From: Enoplosus armatus
Taxonomy: Eukaryota; Chordata; Actinopteri; Centrarchiformes; Enoplosidae
DNA: 64,000 nucleotides
Assembly (NCBI RefSeq): GCF_043641665.1
Contig: NC_092181.1
Coordinates: 5,829,421-5,893,420 of the forward strand
Reading direction: 5' to 3'
Both the position numbers and the translations under genes were made by a program. Positions 1 through 59,718 of the stretch are shown piece by piece. Every line of letters begins with the position of its first letter. The stretch's first letter is position 1. The notes beneath the pieces were generated by a model that was given only the letters and a program-made list of their open reading frames with translations, did no database searches and was not told where the DNA came from.

Positions 1-1719
1 CTCACTGTAGCTGCTCATGCAGACATTATGACTACCAGAAGACTGTTGAACCTGCAGTACCATACTTTAAAAAAACATAGCAGTGATGTGCACAAGCAAT
101 TTGGTAATAAGTATAGTAAGTATGGCAGTGGAGGCCTTTCCGCAAAGTTCTGTTAAATGTTTCCTGCAAAATATGAATTCAGCCATTATTCAGAGCGATT
201 TATCTGTAGTGTTCCACATAATTCCATAATTCAAGTTTTTATAATTGGTTATTACAATAAGTAAGTGCGAGATCAGAAAAACACAATCTCAACCCAACAC
301 ATTCAACAATGCAGCCCAACATCAGTCCAAGGAAAAGCAATACCCCCTCTGAGGTATGCAGCAAACACAGGCACTAACTTTTCAAGATCAGGTGCAGGTC
401 ACAGGTCTGTTTTTCCTGCCAGAGGTAGAGCGACTGAAAGCCAGCCCTCTGCCAATGTGCTGATAAACATCCAATAACTGCCTGCAGAGCTCCTGCCTTC
501 CAAAACAAGGTTTATCTGAACCGGTTAGTGGCGTTGAACTGGTCACTGCCCACAAACTCCACATAGTTCCTGAAAAGTATGTAGCTAGACGTCCATGCAG
601 AGATGACTAACAACACACAATGACAACCAATAAGCATGGCAGGGGAAGAAGAATAAGTGTTTGACATGCAGCAAACTACTCTGACTTCACAGGCAGTTCA
701 GTAACTGTAATATCCTGTAAAAATAAAACGAGACTTTATCCACCTATTCAACCATTCATCTGACCTACAAAAAACTGTGTGCAGACAGTAAATAGCAAAA
801 CAAAAAAACCGGCGGGGCGACACAAGCACTCAAACATGGAAAACAGGGATGGATGGATGGATAGGTGGGTAGCTAGCTGCCAGAGCACAGCAGGCCTAAA
901 GCTACAGATTTGCTGACACAATCACACCGGTCCTTCCCTTCCCTACTGTTTTCACACATGCACAACCCGTTTGACCTAACTTTAATCTAACCTAGACCGG
1001 TAATTTTAATGTGTGCCGGCCGAGGTTCCACACAGACAGATTCAGACTGTCAATTACCTATAGTCTGCTAAACCAAGATACATAACGCTAATTAGCTAGC
1101 GTTAGCCGACTGGCTAACGTCAAATGGCCAGGCTGTTGGCTGAGCTCGCACAACAGGCTGGCATGGCCCACGTCTGAGACAAATCAAATTATATTACAAT
1201 GATATTCCGGTAAAGACACATAGTATGCATTCAGCATTAAACACCAAACAAATGCCAAAACATTTATGGAAGTAGCCTGAGAAGCTAACTTAACAGCATG
1301 CACGACCGTTACATTGGCTAGCGAGTTAGCCATCGTGGGACCTAACGTTAGCGTGAAGCTATTGGTTGTTGTGTTTGACAAGCGGTGGGGCCTATCGCAA
1401 CTATCTAGCCAAGTCTGGCTATTTAAACCAGCACCGGCGTGTTTGTAGTAGTGGTGTACTTTAATCACCATTAACAAATCTCTCTGAATCACAACAAAGT
1501 CATGAACAACCATTTTGACTTTACGTTACAGTGACAGCGCACGTCAGGGCCGGGCTAGCTAACCCATTCAATGATGCCATTTTGCTAACAAACTGCAGCT
1601 AACGCTAACAACCGGAGAGCTACACTGACACACAGAGTGCCGCCGATGAACCTTTAAACTCGTCAGTTGTCTGAATGAACGACAGCTACCGCTCTGCTGC
1701 TCCTTAACAATCGACTCAC
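1..1719 (-). other. naa15: naa15 intron 1 (partial)
   Basis: This stretch lies downstream of the naa15 exon 1 donor on the minus strand, so it should be the start of intron 1. I searched both strands for the next expected NAA15 residues (beginning RCYEHKQY in mammals) and did not find them, so exon 2 is outside the window. The part near 1080-1650 is rich in the GCTAACGTTAGC-type words common around teleost promoters. No other gene is supported here. Confidence 0.7.
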
Positions 1720-1773
1720 CAAAATCCTCTTGAAGAGAGCGTTCTCTTTCGGCGGTAAAGTAACTGTCGGCAT
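1720..1773 (-). CDS. naa15: naa15 coding exon 1 (N-alpha-acetyltransferase 15, NatA auxiliary subunit), 5' fragment
   Basis: The minus strand gives an ATG at 1773 and 18 codons reading MPTVTLPPKENALFKRIL, ending exactly at a strong donor (TTG|gtgagt, intron starting at 1719). This matches the N-terminus of vertebrate NAA15 (MPAVSLPPKENALFKRIL from memory) better than the paralogue NAA16, which has MPNVLLPPKES. NAA15 is the large TPR scaffold of the NatA complex. It anchors the catalytic subunit NAA10 to the ribosome for co-translational acetylation of nascent N-termini. The exon ends in phase 0. The start has an A at -3 (CAACAATGC), a good context. A minimal upstream ORF (ATG TGC TGA, 1806-1814) lies about 38 nt before the start if the 5' UTR extends that far. 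The remaining exons lie beyond position 1. I cannot tell whether this is the a or b teleost duplicate. Confidence 0.88.
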
Positions 1774-1985
1774 TGTTGCAGTTGAGATCAATTTCCCCCT
1801 CGACCTCAGCACATGTAGCTAAAGTTAGCCCGGGTAGTCAAGACGAGTAGAGTGGAGTGACGGCCCTGGCTCGCCTGCTTCAGCCGCTCCGCTCGATTGC
1901 TCCGTCTTCTCTCTTCGCTCGCTTCCTCCTCACGTGGTGACGGAAGCTCCGACACCTTTCAAAATGGCGGCGGTTGATTTTTTTA
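1774..1985. promoter_or_regulatory. CpG-rich TATA-less promoter of naa15, possibly bidirectional
   Basis: The sequence just upstream of the naa15 start codon is CpG-dense and has no TATA box at a sensible spacing. Visible motifs are a CACGTG E-box at 1931-1936, an ETS/GABP-type CGGAAG at 1941-1946 and a YY1-type AAAATGGCGGC at 1961-1971 on the plus strand. This set is typical of housekeeping, often divergent, promoters. In human the NAA15 promoter is shared head to head with NDUFC1. No NDUFC1-like coding sequence was found on the plus strand here. The YY1 motif contains an ATG that opens only an 8-codon ORF, so it is probably not a start codon. The TSS positions are inferred, not seen. Confidence 0.6.
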
Positions 1986-3316
1986 CATAGAGACCGTGAT
2001 ATAGAGCCTGGAAGACTGTGACAAAGAAAGTTGAGATTCCTCTCCAGACATGTTTATAAGACATATAAAATACTCTGATGAGGAAATTTACTTTGTTAAG
2101 ATTGTTTAAAATTACATATAATCCTTCTCCCATGTTGAAAAATCCAGAAATTTTGAATATCCAAATATTGATGTTCATTTAAAAAGTGCTGGACACAAGA
2201 TGTCTCCTACTTAACTGAAGTCTATTCTCAGTGAGGGTTTTTGTTCCTGGAAGTTTCCACGTCACACTTTTGTGTAAATTACAAACTGGACCAGGATTGG
2301 CCTCCACGTCCAGACCTGTTTCGGTGTGCGGTGAGGTTAAAGGTGAAACTTTCCCTCTTCAGCAGATGAATGTGACATCAACATCTTTCTAGTGTCAAAC
2401 TACACATAACATCATTCTGCACAGTGAAGATCCAACACCCAAGTGAGGAAATAATAAGCACACATTTTTGGATGGAGGGGGACTTACAATGGTTACATCC
2501 GATTTACAATCATCATATATATACTTTTCACTTTTATTGACCATTTCCCCAAAAACATCATGTTTCTAGATTATTATAAAGATCAACTTGTGGAGATTGA
2601 AACTGGCTTGGATACCTATTCAATCACAGTTTGGTCATCCCTCTGTATAGCATATGTATGTATGTATTATAACCCAACCAACACTGGATATTTGAGACTG
2701 ATCCCCACAAAAATCTGATTCACATTTAACATATACATCCAACATAAACCAACATTTTATGATCTTATAAATGTCATTATCATTATTAAAGAATTGTGAC
2801 CAAGATATGTACTGAGTGGGCTGTTGTATAACTCAGTGCATTCTGATGGACAAACTGCAATGGACACACTATTTCCAAATCACTTCGAACTTTTAACATT
2901 TCTTCCTTCATAAAGGCCAGGGGACTGCAATTAACATGTTTTTCTACACTGTGTTGCTTAAATCATTTTCTGGGGAGAGGAGTTATTGTATGCATTTTTT
3001 TTTTTTACAAAGTTAGTGTGTCACAACTTTTATAATTTAATGTAACCCAAACTTAACCCCAAACAAACTCAAGTGAAACTGAAAAATAAATGTTGCAGCA
3101 TGTCTGTGGGCAAGGTTAAAAAATATGATACTATATTCTATGGTCTAAAACATGTTTGGCTTTGATAGAATATGTATGATTTTAAGTTTCTGGGCTCTGT
3201 TGAGGAGTGTTCCAAGGAGTTCTGTCCTGTCTCACTGTCTGTGTGAATAAGTGCACAGGTTGTGTTTGTGTATCAAATGTCAACAGAAGAACTACATGTG
3301 TGTTTCTGTCTTTCAG
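1986..3316. other. Intergenic or intronic AT-rich sequence
   Basis: No coding exon, RNA gene or named repeat is supported. If the unknown plus-strand exon at 3317 belongs to a transcript starting at the promoter near 1960, this would be its intron. The 3' end (about 3290-3316) has a pyrimidine-rich acceptor-like tract ending TTTCTGTCTTTCAG. Confidence 0.5.
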
Positions 3317-3741
3317 GCATTTTTGCCAATGCAGTTTGGTGCCTAAACAGGCCGGCTGCAGTGCAGCAGCAGCGCTGTGAGCAGCTCCCTAACCCAGTAG
3401 TGCAGGGACTCAGAGATGCCCTGTACTCTGCCATCACTGAGATAAAGTCTCTCAAGGAGGAAAACAAAGCTCTGAAGCAGCAGATTGGCCTCCTGGGAAA
3501 CAGGCAGGTGGAGGTGAGCCAGCTCCAAGAGGAGCTCAAACAAAAAGATGACCACCTCAAAAGGGTCACCAAAAAAAGGCGGGCTAGAACAAGAGCCCAC
3601 CTGGAGACCCTGGACCTGCTGGCTCAGATGGAGAAGGAGCTGAAGAGGAGTGAAGAAATAACTGATAAAAAAGAGAAGAAGGCAAAGAAGAGGAGGGGAA
3701 GAACGAGAAGAGCAGGGGTGCAAACTGAAAAGCAACAGTAA
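3317..3741 (+). CDS. Probable terminal coding exon of an unrecognised basic coiled-coil protein
   Basis: An open frame of 141 codons follows a good acceptor (tttctgtctttcag|GC, exon from 3317) and ends with TAA at 3739-3741. The first codon is split, so the upstream intron would be phase 1. The frame also stays open upstream to an ATG at 3262, but the strong acceptor argues for splicing. The middle has heptad-like spacing (for example LRDALYSAITEIKSLKEEN, then QLQEELKQKDDHL), predicting an alpha-helical coiled coil of roughly 80 residues. The last 60 residues are strongly basic with KKRRAR, KKEKKAKKRRGR and a TRRAG stretch, suggesting nuclear or nucleolar targeting or RNA binding. A candidate AATAAA lies about 340 nt after the stop. 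I do not recognise the family. No convincing upstream coding exon of the right phase was found between the 1960 promoter and here. A retrocopy or pseudogene fragment is an alternative. Confidence 0.45.
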
Positions 3742-4079
3742 GGAGGAGGAACCTGCTGCTTGACAAACGCAGGTTATTTTTCTACTGTGATGGATGGTGG
3801 ACAGCTGTTACATCCTTAACTCATCTGTTAGATAAGAAAGTGAAAATAACATGAACAACAACAAAAACAGGTAAACCAGAAACATGTGCCCCAAAGTCCA
3901 CACGGAAAATGTCTTACTAATCACATGAGACTGTAAACATTCATGTCAACCAACCCATGAGGGCAGTTGGCTAACAAAAGAGACCAGTCATTTTAATTTC
4001 TGAAAAAAAAAAGGCTCCTCCAGAGCCACAGAAGACGGAGTGTGGTGTGACATTTTGATGAACATCTGGAAAGTGGAAA

Positions 4080-4085
4080 AATAAA
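4080..4085 (+). terminator. Candidate polyadenylation signal for the plus-strand coiled-coil exon
   Basis: An AATAAA lies about 340 nt past the stop codon at 3741 in otherwise non-coding sequence. No downstream U/GU-rich element was formally scored. The assignment depends on the exon at 3317-3741 being real. Confidence 0.3.
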
Positions 4086-4451
4086 TGGAGCAGCACAGCG
4101 AGCAGGATGAAGCTACTCTCAGTTCCCACCAGCGTCCACTAGAGGGCGCCATAAAGACACAAAAGAGGTGAAACCACATCACTGCTCACAAGTAGACATT
4201 TTGTTGCACATCATTTGGCAACAAGCACATTTTGCACTAATTTGAAGTTGTGAGGGAGAGTGGACAGTTCACTGAGCGTTTGTGTAGGTGTGTGTATGTG
4301 TGTGTGTACTGTATACAGTACATATACATGTGCAGGTTATCTTAAACAAGCAGGGGCAGCATACAGAGTACTTACCCCACAGTCTGATACTTTCCATTTA
4401 AATAACTCAATGAAACAGAAAGATAAAGTCATCCGAAGGTAATTAGAAATC

Positions 4452-4505
<54 letters not shown>
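4452..4505. repeat. Compound (TG)n(GA)n microsatellite
   Basis: About 8 TG units run directly into about 19 GA units. Confidence 0.95.
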
Positions 4506-4508
<3 letters not shown>

Positions 4509-4624
4509 TTCATGGTGTTTTATTCATGGTGTGAGACAGCTTAGGCCTTGCTCTGCTGTTATCTGGTGGCCTCCTACTCCTGCACCACCACAATGGCTCC
4601 TGCTTCCACATTCATCAACTTGAC

Positions 4625-4628
<4 letters not shown>

Positions 4629-4664
<36 letters not shown>
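4629..4664. repeat. (CA)18 microsatellite
   Basis: Uninterrupted CA dinucleotides, followed by a pyrimidine-rich stretch. Confidence 0.95.
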
Positions 4665-4665
<1 letters not shown>

Positions 4666-5194
4666 TTTTTTCTCCCTCTCACTCCACACTATTCCATCCC
4701 CTGGTCTCTCTCTTTCCCCCTCCATATGTCTTTCCACTCCACATTTCTCCAGCTACATTTCTCCACCTTATTACTCTCTGAGAGAGAGAGAGAGTGAATG
4801 ATTCTTCTAACTCATCTCCCACTCTTTGTGACACATCATTTGTCGTTCTGATTAGAGCCCATAACGGTGCCTCTGGAGTGTGTGCAAGACTTATGGTGTG
4901 TGTGTGTGTGTGTGTGTGTGCGCTACAGAAGGAAACTGGCTGTCATTAACTTGGACTTGTGGCTGGCTCGTTGTCGGCGCTGCTGACGATCTCCTGAGCG
5001 CTGAGGAGCAAGGACGACAGGTGTGCGTGTTCATGAGGCCTTTTACCACCTGCCCTGTACAATAATTCAATTCGTTGGGTTAGACTTCCACTAAAGAAAT
5101 GATCTGCTTTTGCTGCAAAAATCAAGAACATCACTTTTGCTCTGCAAATTTGTAATTTATCTAGCGTTTTAGCCACGCTCGAGACAGTCGGCCG

Positions 5195-5525
5195 GCCGGT
5201 GCACCGCTTTGGACCAAGACTAAAATCAACAACTATTGGATGGATTGTCATGAAATCTGGTTCAGATATTCGTGTCCCCCTAAGGATAACTTATAATCAC
5301 TTTGGCAATGCCTTAACTATTAACCTAGCACCATCATCAGGTCAAAATCTTCATTTGGATTCTTTTTGTATGCTGACTCTTCAGAATTAGTAGTATGGAT
5401 TTGGGACACGCCATGGTGAACATGGTAAACATTATACCTGCTAAACAACAGCATTGTCATGGTGAGCATGTTAGCATGCTGACGTTAGCATTTAGCTCAA
5501 AGAACCACTGTGCCTAAGTAGCATC
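5195..5525 (+). repeat. Dispersed teleost interspersed repeat, copy 1
   Basis: It contains the phrases CTATTGGATGGATTGTCATG, TGGTGAACATGGTAAAC and GTTAGCATGCTGACGTTAGC. I know these as parts of a repeat common in percomorph introns and intergenic DNA. A diverged second copy in the same orientation lies at about 22080-22305, sharing the GGTGAACATGGTAAAC block and the TTAGCATTTAGCTC block. The class was not determined and no protein-coding capacity is visible. The borders are approximate. Confidence 0.65.
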
Positions 5526-6777
5526 TGGGAGAAGTTTGCCCGCAGGGCTTCCTGCCAGAAAGGCTTTAGAAAGTCAGGTGACGTACTATAAAGTCCTTGT
5601 CGGGAGCAGGTCAGGGTGCATGGACAGGTCAAACACAGGACTTTCACTCAAGAGACTGCTGTTCATGTCCCATGTGATTATCTTAACCGAATCCATGATC
5701 TTTTCTCAAACCTAACCAGCCTGCGACTGTTGAAAGGCAGAAAGTCCTGAGGGCAAACTTCTCCCAGGTGCACAAGACTCTTAGTCTTTCTTCACTTTAT
5801 TCTTTCATTTTGATATTCTCCTCACTGCTCTTGCTTAACATACTACTAATTCAAATGTTGAAAACTAATAATTTTAGCAATTTATCAAGTAAAAATACCA
5901 AAAACTTGCTAGTTTCATCCTCTCAAATGTCAAATGGTGTTCAGTTCTTATAATAATAAATAAATCTATCATAAATTCATATACAATAAATGAATAAATA
6001 TAATAAGAAATGTTTTGGGTGTTTTTGTCTGTTGGAAGAAATTCCTTGAAACTCTGGTCATGTGCGATAGGCATTTATCATTATTTTTGACATTTTATAC
6101 AATGAATGATTAATTGACAGGAGCAGCAGATCTAGTGATAAAGAAAATTGTTCTCTCTAGCAGCCCTGCAGCCTCTCTGGTCTGATTGGATTTGTGTAGG
6201 AAACCGATGAGTTTCAATCTTCCAGGCTACCGGTACTATCAACAGTTGTTCTACTTTTTCACACCAGTAATGAACACCTCAACATTTCACTCTCTGGAGA
6301 TGTTAAGGTGTGTGCTTGGGGGTGGATTGTAGCACCTCCAACTGCAGCCTCCCCCCCCCACCCGTTCACTCCCCATCTTCCTCCTGTCCTGTCCTTCATC
6401 CTCCCTCTTCCTCTCGTTTTTCTCTGTCCTAGGTGGTGTCGCTACTGAACATGAGTAATGATGTTGTCATCTCTGTTAGTCTCCATTTATCAATGTCAGA
6501 TGGGAAGCAGGAGTGTGGTGGATATTTGTGTGTGTGTGTGTGTGTGTGGTGCTGGTTGGTGGGGGGTAGAGAGTCGAGGAGAAACAAGGCAGCTAAGGAG
6601 GGGGGAAAGGGAAGATGTAACAGGAATATGAAGAGAAGAGGTAGAGGAAGGTTGCCACGACAAAGAGGAGAGATGAAGAGAAGGGGCGTGGCTGAGGATG
6701 AGGAGGAGTGAGTTTGAAAGGGGCGGATGGTGGAAAAGATGAATTACAACACAAAGGTCCTGGCCCTGCGTGTGGTC

Positions 6778-6807
6778 CGTCTGTCTGTCTGTCTGTCTGT
6801 CTGTCTG
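6778..6807. repeat. (CTGT)n tetranucleotide microsatellite
   Basis: About seven CTGT units in tandem. Confidence 0.9.
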
Positions 6808-6829
6808 CTGACACCAACAGGGAGCCCAT

Positions 6830-6930
6830 GATTCATCGTCACTATTACTGCCAGACAGAATTAAGGCTCTGCTCTTTAGCATATGCAAGTCTAATTATGC
6901 AAATCAGGTCTGTTAGACAAAACATTACTG
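6830..6930. promoter_or_regulatory. Putative enhancer-like block with POU octamer sites
   Basis: This is non-repetitive sequence of ordinary composition between simple repeats. It carries a perfect octamer ATGCAAAT at 6897-6904 and an octamer-like ATGCAAGT at 6883-6890, 14 bp apart start to start, plus TAATTA-type homeodomain words. Regulatory function is an inference from motif content and composition only. Confidence 0.3.
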
Positions 6931-7516
6931 CAGCAGTTAGTCAGTCTGGTTTTAGGCGCTACATGAATGTGTGCGCATTTGTCTCAGTCAGTCTCGCGAC
7001 CCTGAAATGAAATGAAATTGCTGCTTGTCAGCTAACCGGGCGCGTATTGATGTTGTGTATTCACAGACACGGTTGTTGTTGTGTATGGAGCCCAGAAACG
7101 GACAATAACCACTAAACGTCTTATAAAACCTTCTTCCCTATTTTCCCACACAACATTTCCTTTTCACCACCACCTTTCCAATGACTTAAGCATATATGTT
7201 AATGAGACAGCCGTGTCCGGAGCAGTGATTGGTCCTGGGTTTGTGTGCATGTTTGGGTAACATCAGTGGAGACTAGAAAGAACCGTGTAGCTAACTAGCA
7301 TAACGAAAAACATGGTGGCCAAACACACCGAGCACTGGCCTTTTCAGTTAGCTACACATTTAAGCTAACTTTCATCATAAAAATACAGCAGCCAGTGCAC
7401 GTATTGTTTATCAGCCATACACTGTGCTATACTGTCGCAGCATCACTTGTAACAATAGCCAGGCAGGCTAACAAAGATAGCAAGCTAGTGATACTTGGAG
7501 GTTCACAGACACCCTA

Positions 7517-7600
7517 TTTCCATCTATACAGCACTTGAAGATGAAGCTAATGTTACAACACATTAGCTTCATCTACAAGTGCTCGTCTTCACTATGGAAA
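7517..7600. repeat. Imperfect inverted repeat (hairpin of about 84 bp)
   Basis: The arm AGCACTTGAAGATGAAGCTA with its next 3 bases (7530-7552) is complementary to 7561-7583, with a single mismatch and an 8-nt loop. Flanking TTTCCAT (from about 7517) and ATGGAAA (to about 7600) extend the fold after an internal bulge. It could be a MITE remnant or a structured RNA. Confidence 0.7.
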
Positions 7601-7859
7601 CAAGTCTTGGACTCTCCTTGACATTTTGTAGATGTGTGATTTGATGTATTTTCTTATAATGTGAAACTAAACAAAAAACTGTCAAGTAGTGTTAGCTAGC
7701 TAACGTTGTTAGCGTTTGCTCGCTGAATGTTTACATTTATGTTTTTGATGTATTCAGTTATTTCTTCCGACTTGTTTTGGGGCTCCACAGTTGTGGTGTA
7801 ATGACTGCACTGACAAATGAACCCAATGAACTACAGAAACTTTCATTTAATATGATCAG

Positions 7860-10853
7860 CGAGAACATTCTCTCTTTATTGTATCTTTTTGAAAAACAAA
7901 CCAAAAAAAAAAAAAAGTCTTTTGTAATTCTCTTTTGTTAACATTTCAGAATTCTGTACAGGATAAAAAGAAATAAGCACTGCTTAAGAACAGAGTCAAA
8001 TCTCAAACTAGAAAAAAAACAAATGAAAAAAATTCCAAAAAAGAGAGGAGGTTTACAATACAAATTAGTAGTAAGACATTGTCTGAAGTGCAATGGCATA
8101 GCTCAGATGGGTTAAACGTGAAACCAAAAAACTTCAAAATAAAAATACTTCTCTATTTTCCAACAAACAGTAAATTCTTTACAGAGTAGAGACTGTATTA
8201 TCTGATGTATTTAAACCTGTAAAAACATATTTACAAATAGCCATTATCTTTTATATACTTTTTCTCATAATCACATATATGTCAGCACCAGTAAAAAAAA
8301 ACCAAATAAAATAAAACAAAGAACATCAACAACAACAATTTTTGTTAAAATGTTGTCTACAGACTTGGTCCCGGTACATAATGATATTTGGAGGAAGCTT
8401 CCTTTCTCTTCCTGAAGGGATTTCAAACCATATCATGAACCCTTACTTTGAAGAAGACAAGGTCACAAAGGCTGTGACCTTTACACTGACCCACACGTGT
8501 TTCTCTACCTTTCTGCCTCCCGTTTGGAGTGATAAACCTCAGGTGTTTTCCTACACACACAACCTCCATTTCACTGGTCCGATTGAGCCTGCCGGAAATG
8601 AAGGAGCGGTATCAAGGTTTTGGAAGCATGAGCAGTGGAGCCATTGACGTGGTGAGCGCACCACTGCATTTCCTGCACAGGGAAGGCTCAAACGATCCAA
8701 GAGTTTATCTCGACACTGGCACAGGGTTTTCATTTATTGAGACAGAGGACTTCTACTCCCCGAACATGACAAAAATCAAAGTAGAGAAGCTCATTCGAGG
8801 GTGCCACCAAATGCAGCAACGCTTACAAGGACGATGGGCGTGGTGGTTAAAGTTTGTATTTTAAAGGGTTGGATTATACAACATCAAGAACCATGAGAAC
8901 AAATGCGTTGATGGCAAGGAGTTAGTTTACAGAGAAGAAGGCTTTTTGGTTTGTTGATTAGAGCATCATCCTCCGAACTCTCACTCTTGAGCTAAATACA
9001 AAGTAATGGATTACAAAACAGTTAGAGAAGTAAGGTGTTATCTTACCAGCGACTACTGTATTAAAACCTATTCGACACATGTTTATTACTCAACCATCAG
9101 GGCAAAAGAGTGGACAGCTTGTTGACAATGAATGAGGCCTGAAGTAAAGCCTGCAATTTACTTAAGTAAGCTCAGAGAAGGGGGAGACACTGACTTCACT
9201 GGAAGCACTGATTGTTTTGATGCTAACTGGCGCTAACCGTCGTCACCCTAAAGCCCAATCAGCTGTCTGAAGTTTCTCTACTGTCTATAAAACAAACTCA
9301 AGGCTTAGCAGTGGTTCATTTTCCAAGTAAAGCGGCGGAAGGGGACAAGTCGTATTTCTTCACAGTAGTGTTACAGTATAGCACAGTTACGTTCTAGTTT
9401 GGAGCGAGGGCGTTTTATAGCTGCGGTACAAGAAAAGCCACAATGTAAAGCGGGGCCACGGTGATTGACAACTAGCTGTGTCACAATGGAAGGGGTTGTG
9501 CTGCGACGGGAGGACAAACAGATTTTCAAAAGATAACACAAACTAAAAAGAAGGCTAATTTATACTCTTTCTTTTTTTTCCTTTTAATTGACAAAGACAC
9601 AACCAGCATCATTGTTAGAGATAAAACAGCAACAAACAAAACAATGTGGGTGGGCTTTCAATGAGCTTTTTTTTTTTTTTTTTTCCTTAAAAAGAAGAAG
9701 TCACTTGTGGTGCTTGAATACATTCAGTGCCCAGCGATCGTTTTGCTTTGTGTCAGCCTGATGCACGTGATGTGGTTTGTGTCACACAGGCAGAAGGTTT
9801 AATGTAATATTAGCTCTGTTAGCTGCCTCTCACACATCCGCTCATCCTCCCGGGTTGATGCTTGTTTATCTGCTTGTTCATTTGTATATGTGTGTGTGTG
9901 CATGAGCTTTGAAGTCCAAGTGCTTGCTTTAGCTGCCTATTCTCTCCCTCTTTCTCAGATTTTCACTCTCTTTGTCTTCCTCTACATACATACCCGTCAT
10001 CCACAGCCACGCACAGGAAATGGACCCCCCCCCCCCAAAAAAAACCGCCACCCAGGTCGGTTGCCTAGCAAAAGCACTAGAGGGCAGAGTGCGCTTGTGT
10101 GGCACAATAGAGGAACATCATTTGTTCTGTTGTGATGTTCACAATTTAAACAGAGAAAGGAGTGTTGAGAGCGAGGAACGAGTCTCTGGAGAGAGGGTGG
10201 GAAAGACGGCAGGAGAGAGGGAAGGAGGATGAGAGAGAGAGAGAGATCAAGTGAAGAGCGCGAGGGAGACAGATTTGTGTGTGTGTGTGTGTGTGTGTAT
10301 ATATGGGGGGCACAAATCTAAGAGAGGAAATGGGAGCGCTGAGAGTGCTTTCTACTCCCTTCAGCTCCTCACATAGTTGAGAGATCTGAAGCACAGAGCT
10401 GGGTGGCACAAACACACAAACACAAATAAATTGCTGTCTTGAGAACAAGTCTTCCTTCCCCTTCATCAGTCTGCGGTGTTCAATCAGCCCCTGCTGAAGC
10501 TCGGGCTCAAAGCGCTGCTGTGTAAACGGGGCTCGCTTTCAAACACTGGAACATGAGAAAAATTCATTCCATGGAGAAAAAAAGGGAAACTAATGAAACA
10601 CACCTCTTAATCTCTATATTGGTTTTTCATTAATATGCACGAGACATAATGATTGCTCTCTCCATCTCACACTCACACACACACAAAACATATCACAAGA
10701 ACTCATTTATAACCTTGCTCATGTTTTACAAAACAAAAACATGCCAGTCCACATCATGTCATCCTTTTTGTTTTACTTCCTCAGGTTTTATCATTTGTCC
10801 TACTTTAATGTTTAGTTCATCCAGTAAAAACTAATCTCCAGTTTCCCCGTCGG
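7860..10853 (-). other. maml3: maml3 3' untranslated region
   Basis: Non-coding sequence runs between the maml3 stop (10854-10856) and the AATAAA at 7875-7880, about 3 kb. On the sense strand it contains a Pumilio-type UGUAAAUA at 8228-8235, a long A run (T run at about 9667-9684 on the plus strand), a (CA)n microsatellite at 10276-10298 and a purine-rich/pyrimidine-rich segment around 10140-10330. The extent depends on the polyadenylation site chosen. Plus-strand open frames within it, for example 8342-8647 and 8529-8864, look like chance. Confidence 0.6.
7875..7880 (-). terminator. maml3: maml3 polyadenylation signal (AATAAA)
   Basis: The minus strand reads AATAAA here, about 2.97 kb after the maml3 stop codon. 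Just upstream (7900-8330) the sense strand is A/T-rich, as expected near a 3' end. It is the best canonical signal I saw downstream of the stop. Cleavage would fall near 7850-7865. Alternative upstream signals are possible. Confidence 0.6.

Positions 10854-59718
<48,865 letters not shown>

Larger units (their letters stand above)
3742..7850. other. Intergenic region between the coiled-coil exon and the 3' end of maml3
   Basis: No gene was recognised. From left to right it holds (TG)n/(GA)n at 4452-4505, (CA)n at 4629-4664, (GT)n at 4896-4920, a dispersed teleost repeat near 5195-5525, a purine-rich plus-strand segment about 6545-6720, (CTGT)n at 6778-6807, an octamer-containing block at 6830-6930 and a hairpin at 7517-7600. 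All open frames here are short or made of simple repeats. Confidence 0.6.

Noticed and set aside
1184..1513. Minus-strand 109-codon frame next to naa15 exon 1
   Set aside because: It lies inside the naa15 first intron after a strong donor, has no resemblance to NAA15 and crosses repetitive GCTAACG words.
1964..1990. ATGGCGGCGG as the start of a divergent gene
   Set aside because: The frame stops after 8 codons, and the only GT nearby (gttgat) is a poor donor of the wrong phase for the exon at 3317. It is better explained as a YY1 site.
8342..8864. Plus-strand 100-111-codon frames
   Set aside because: They lie antisense within the maml3 3' UTR, with no recognisable domain and overlapping frames of equal length, consistent with chance.
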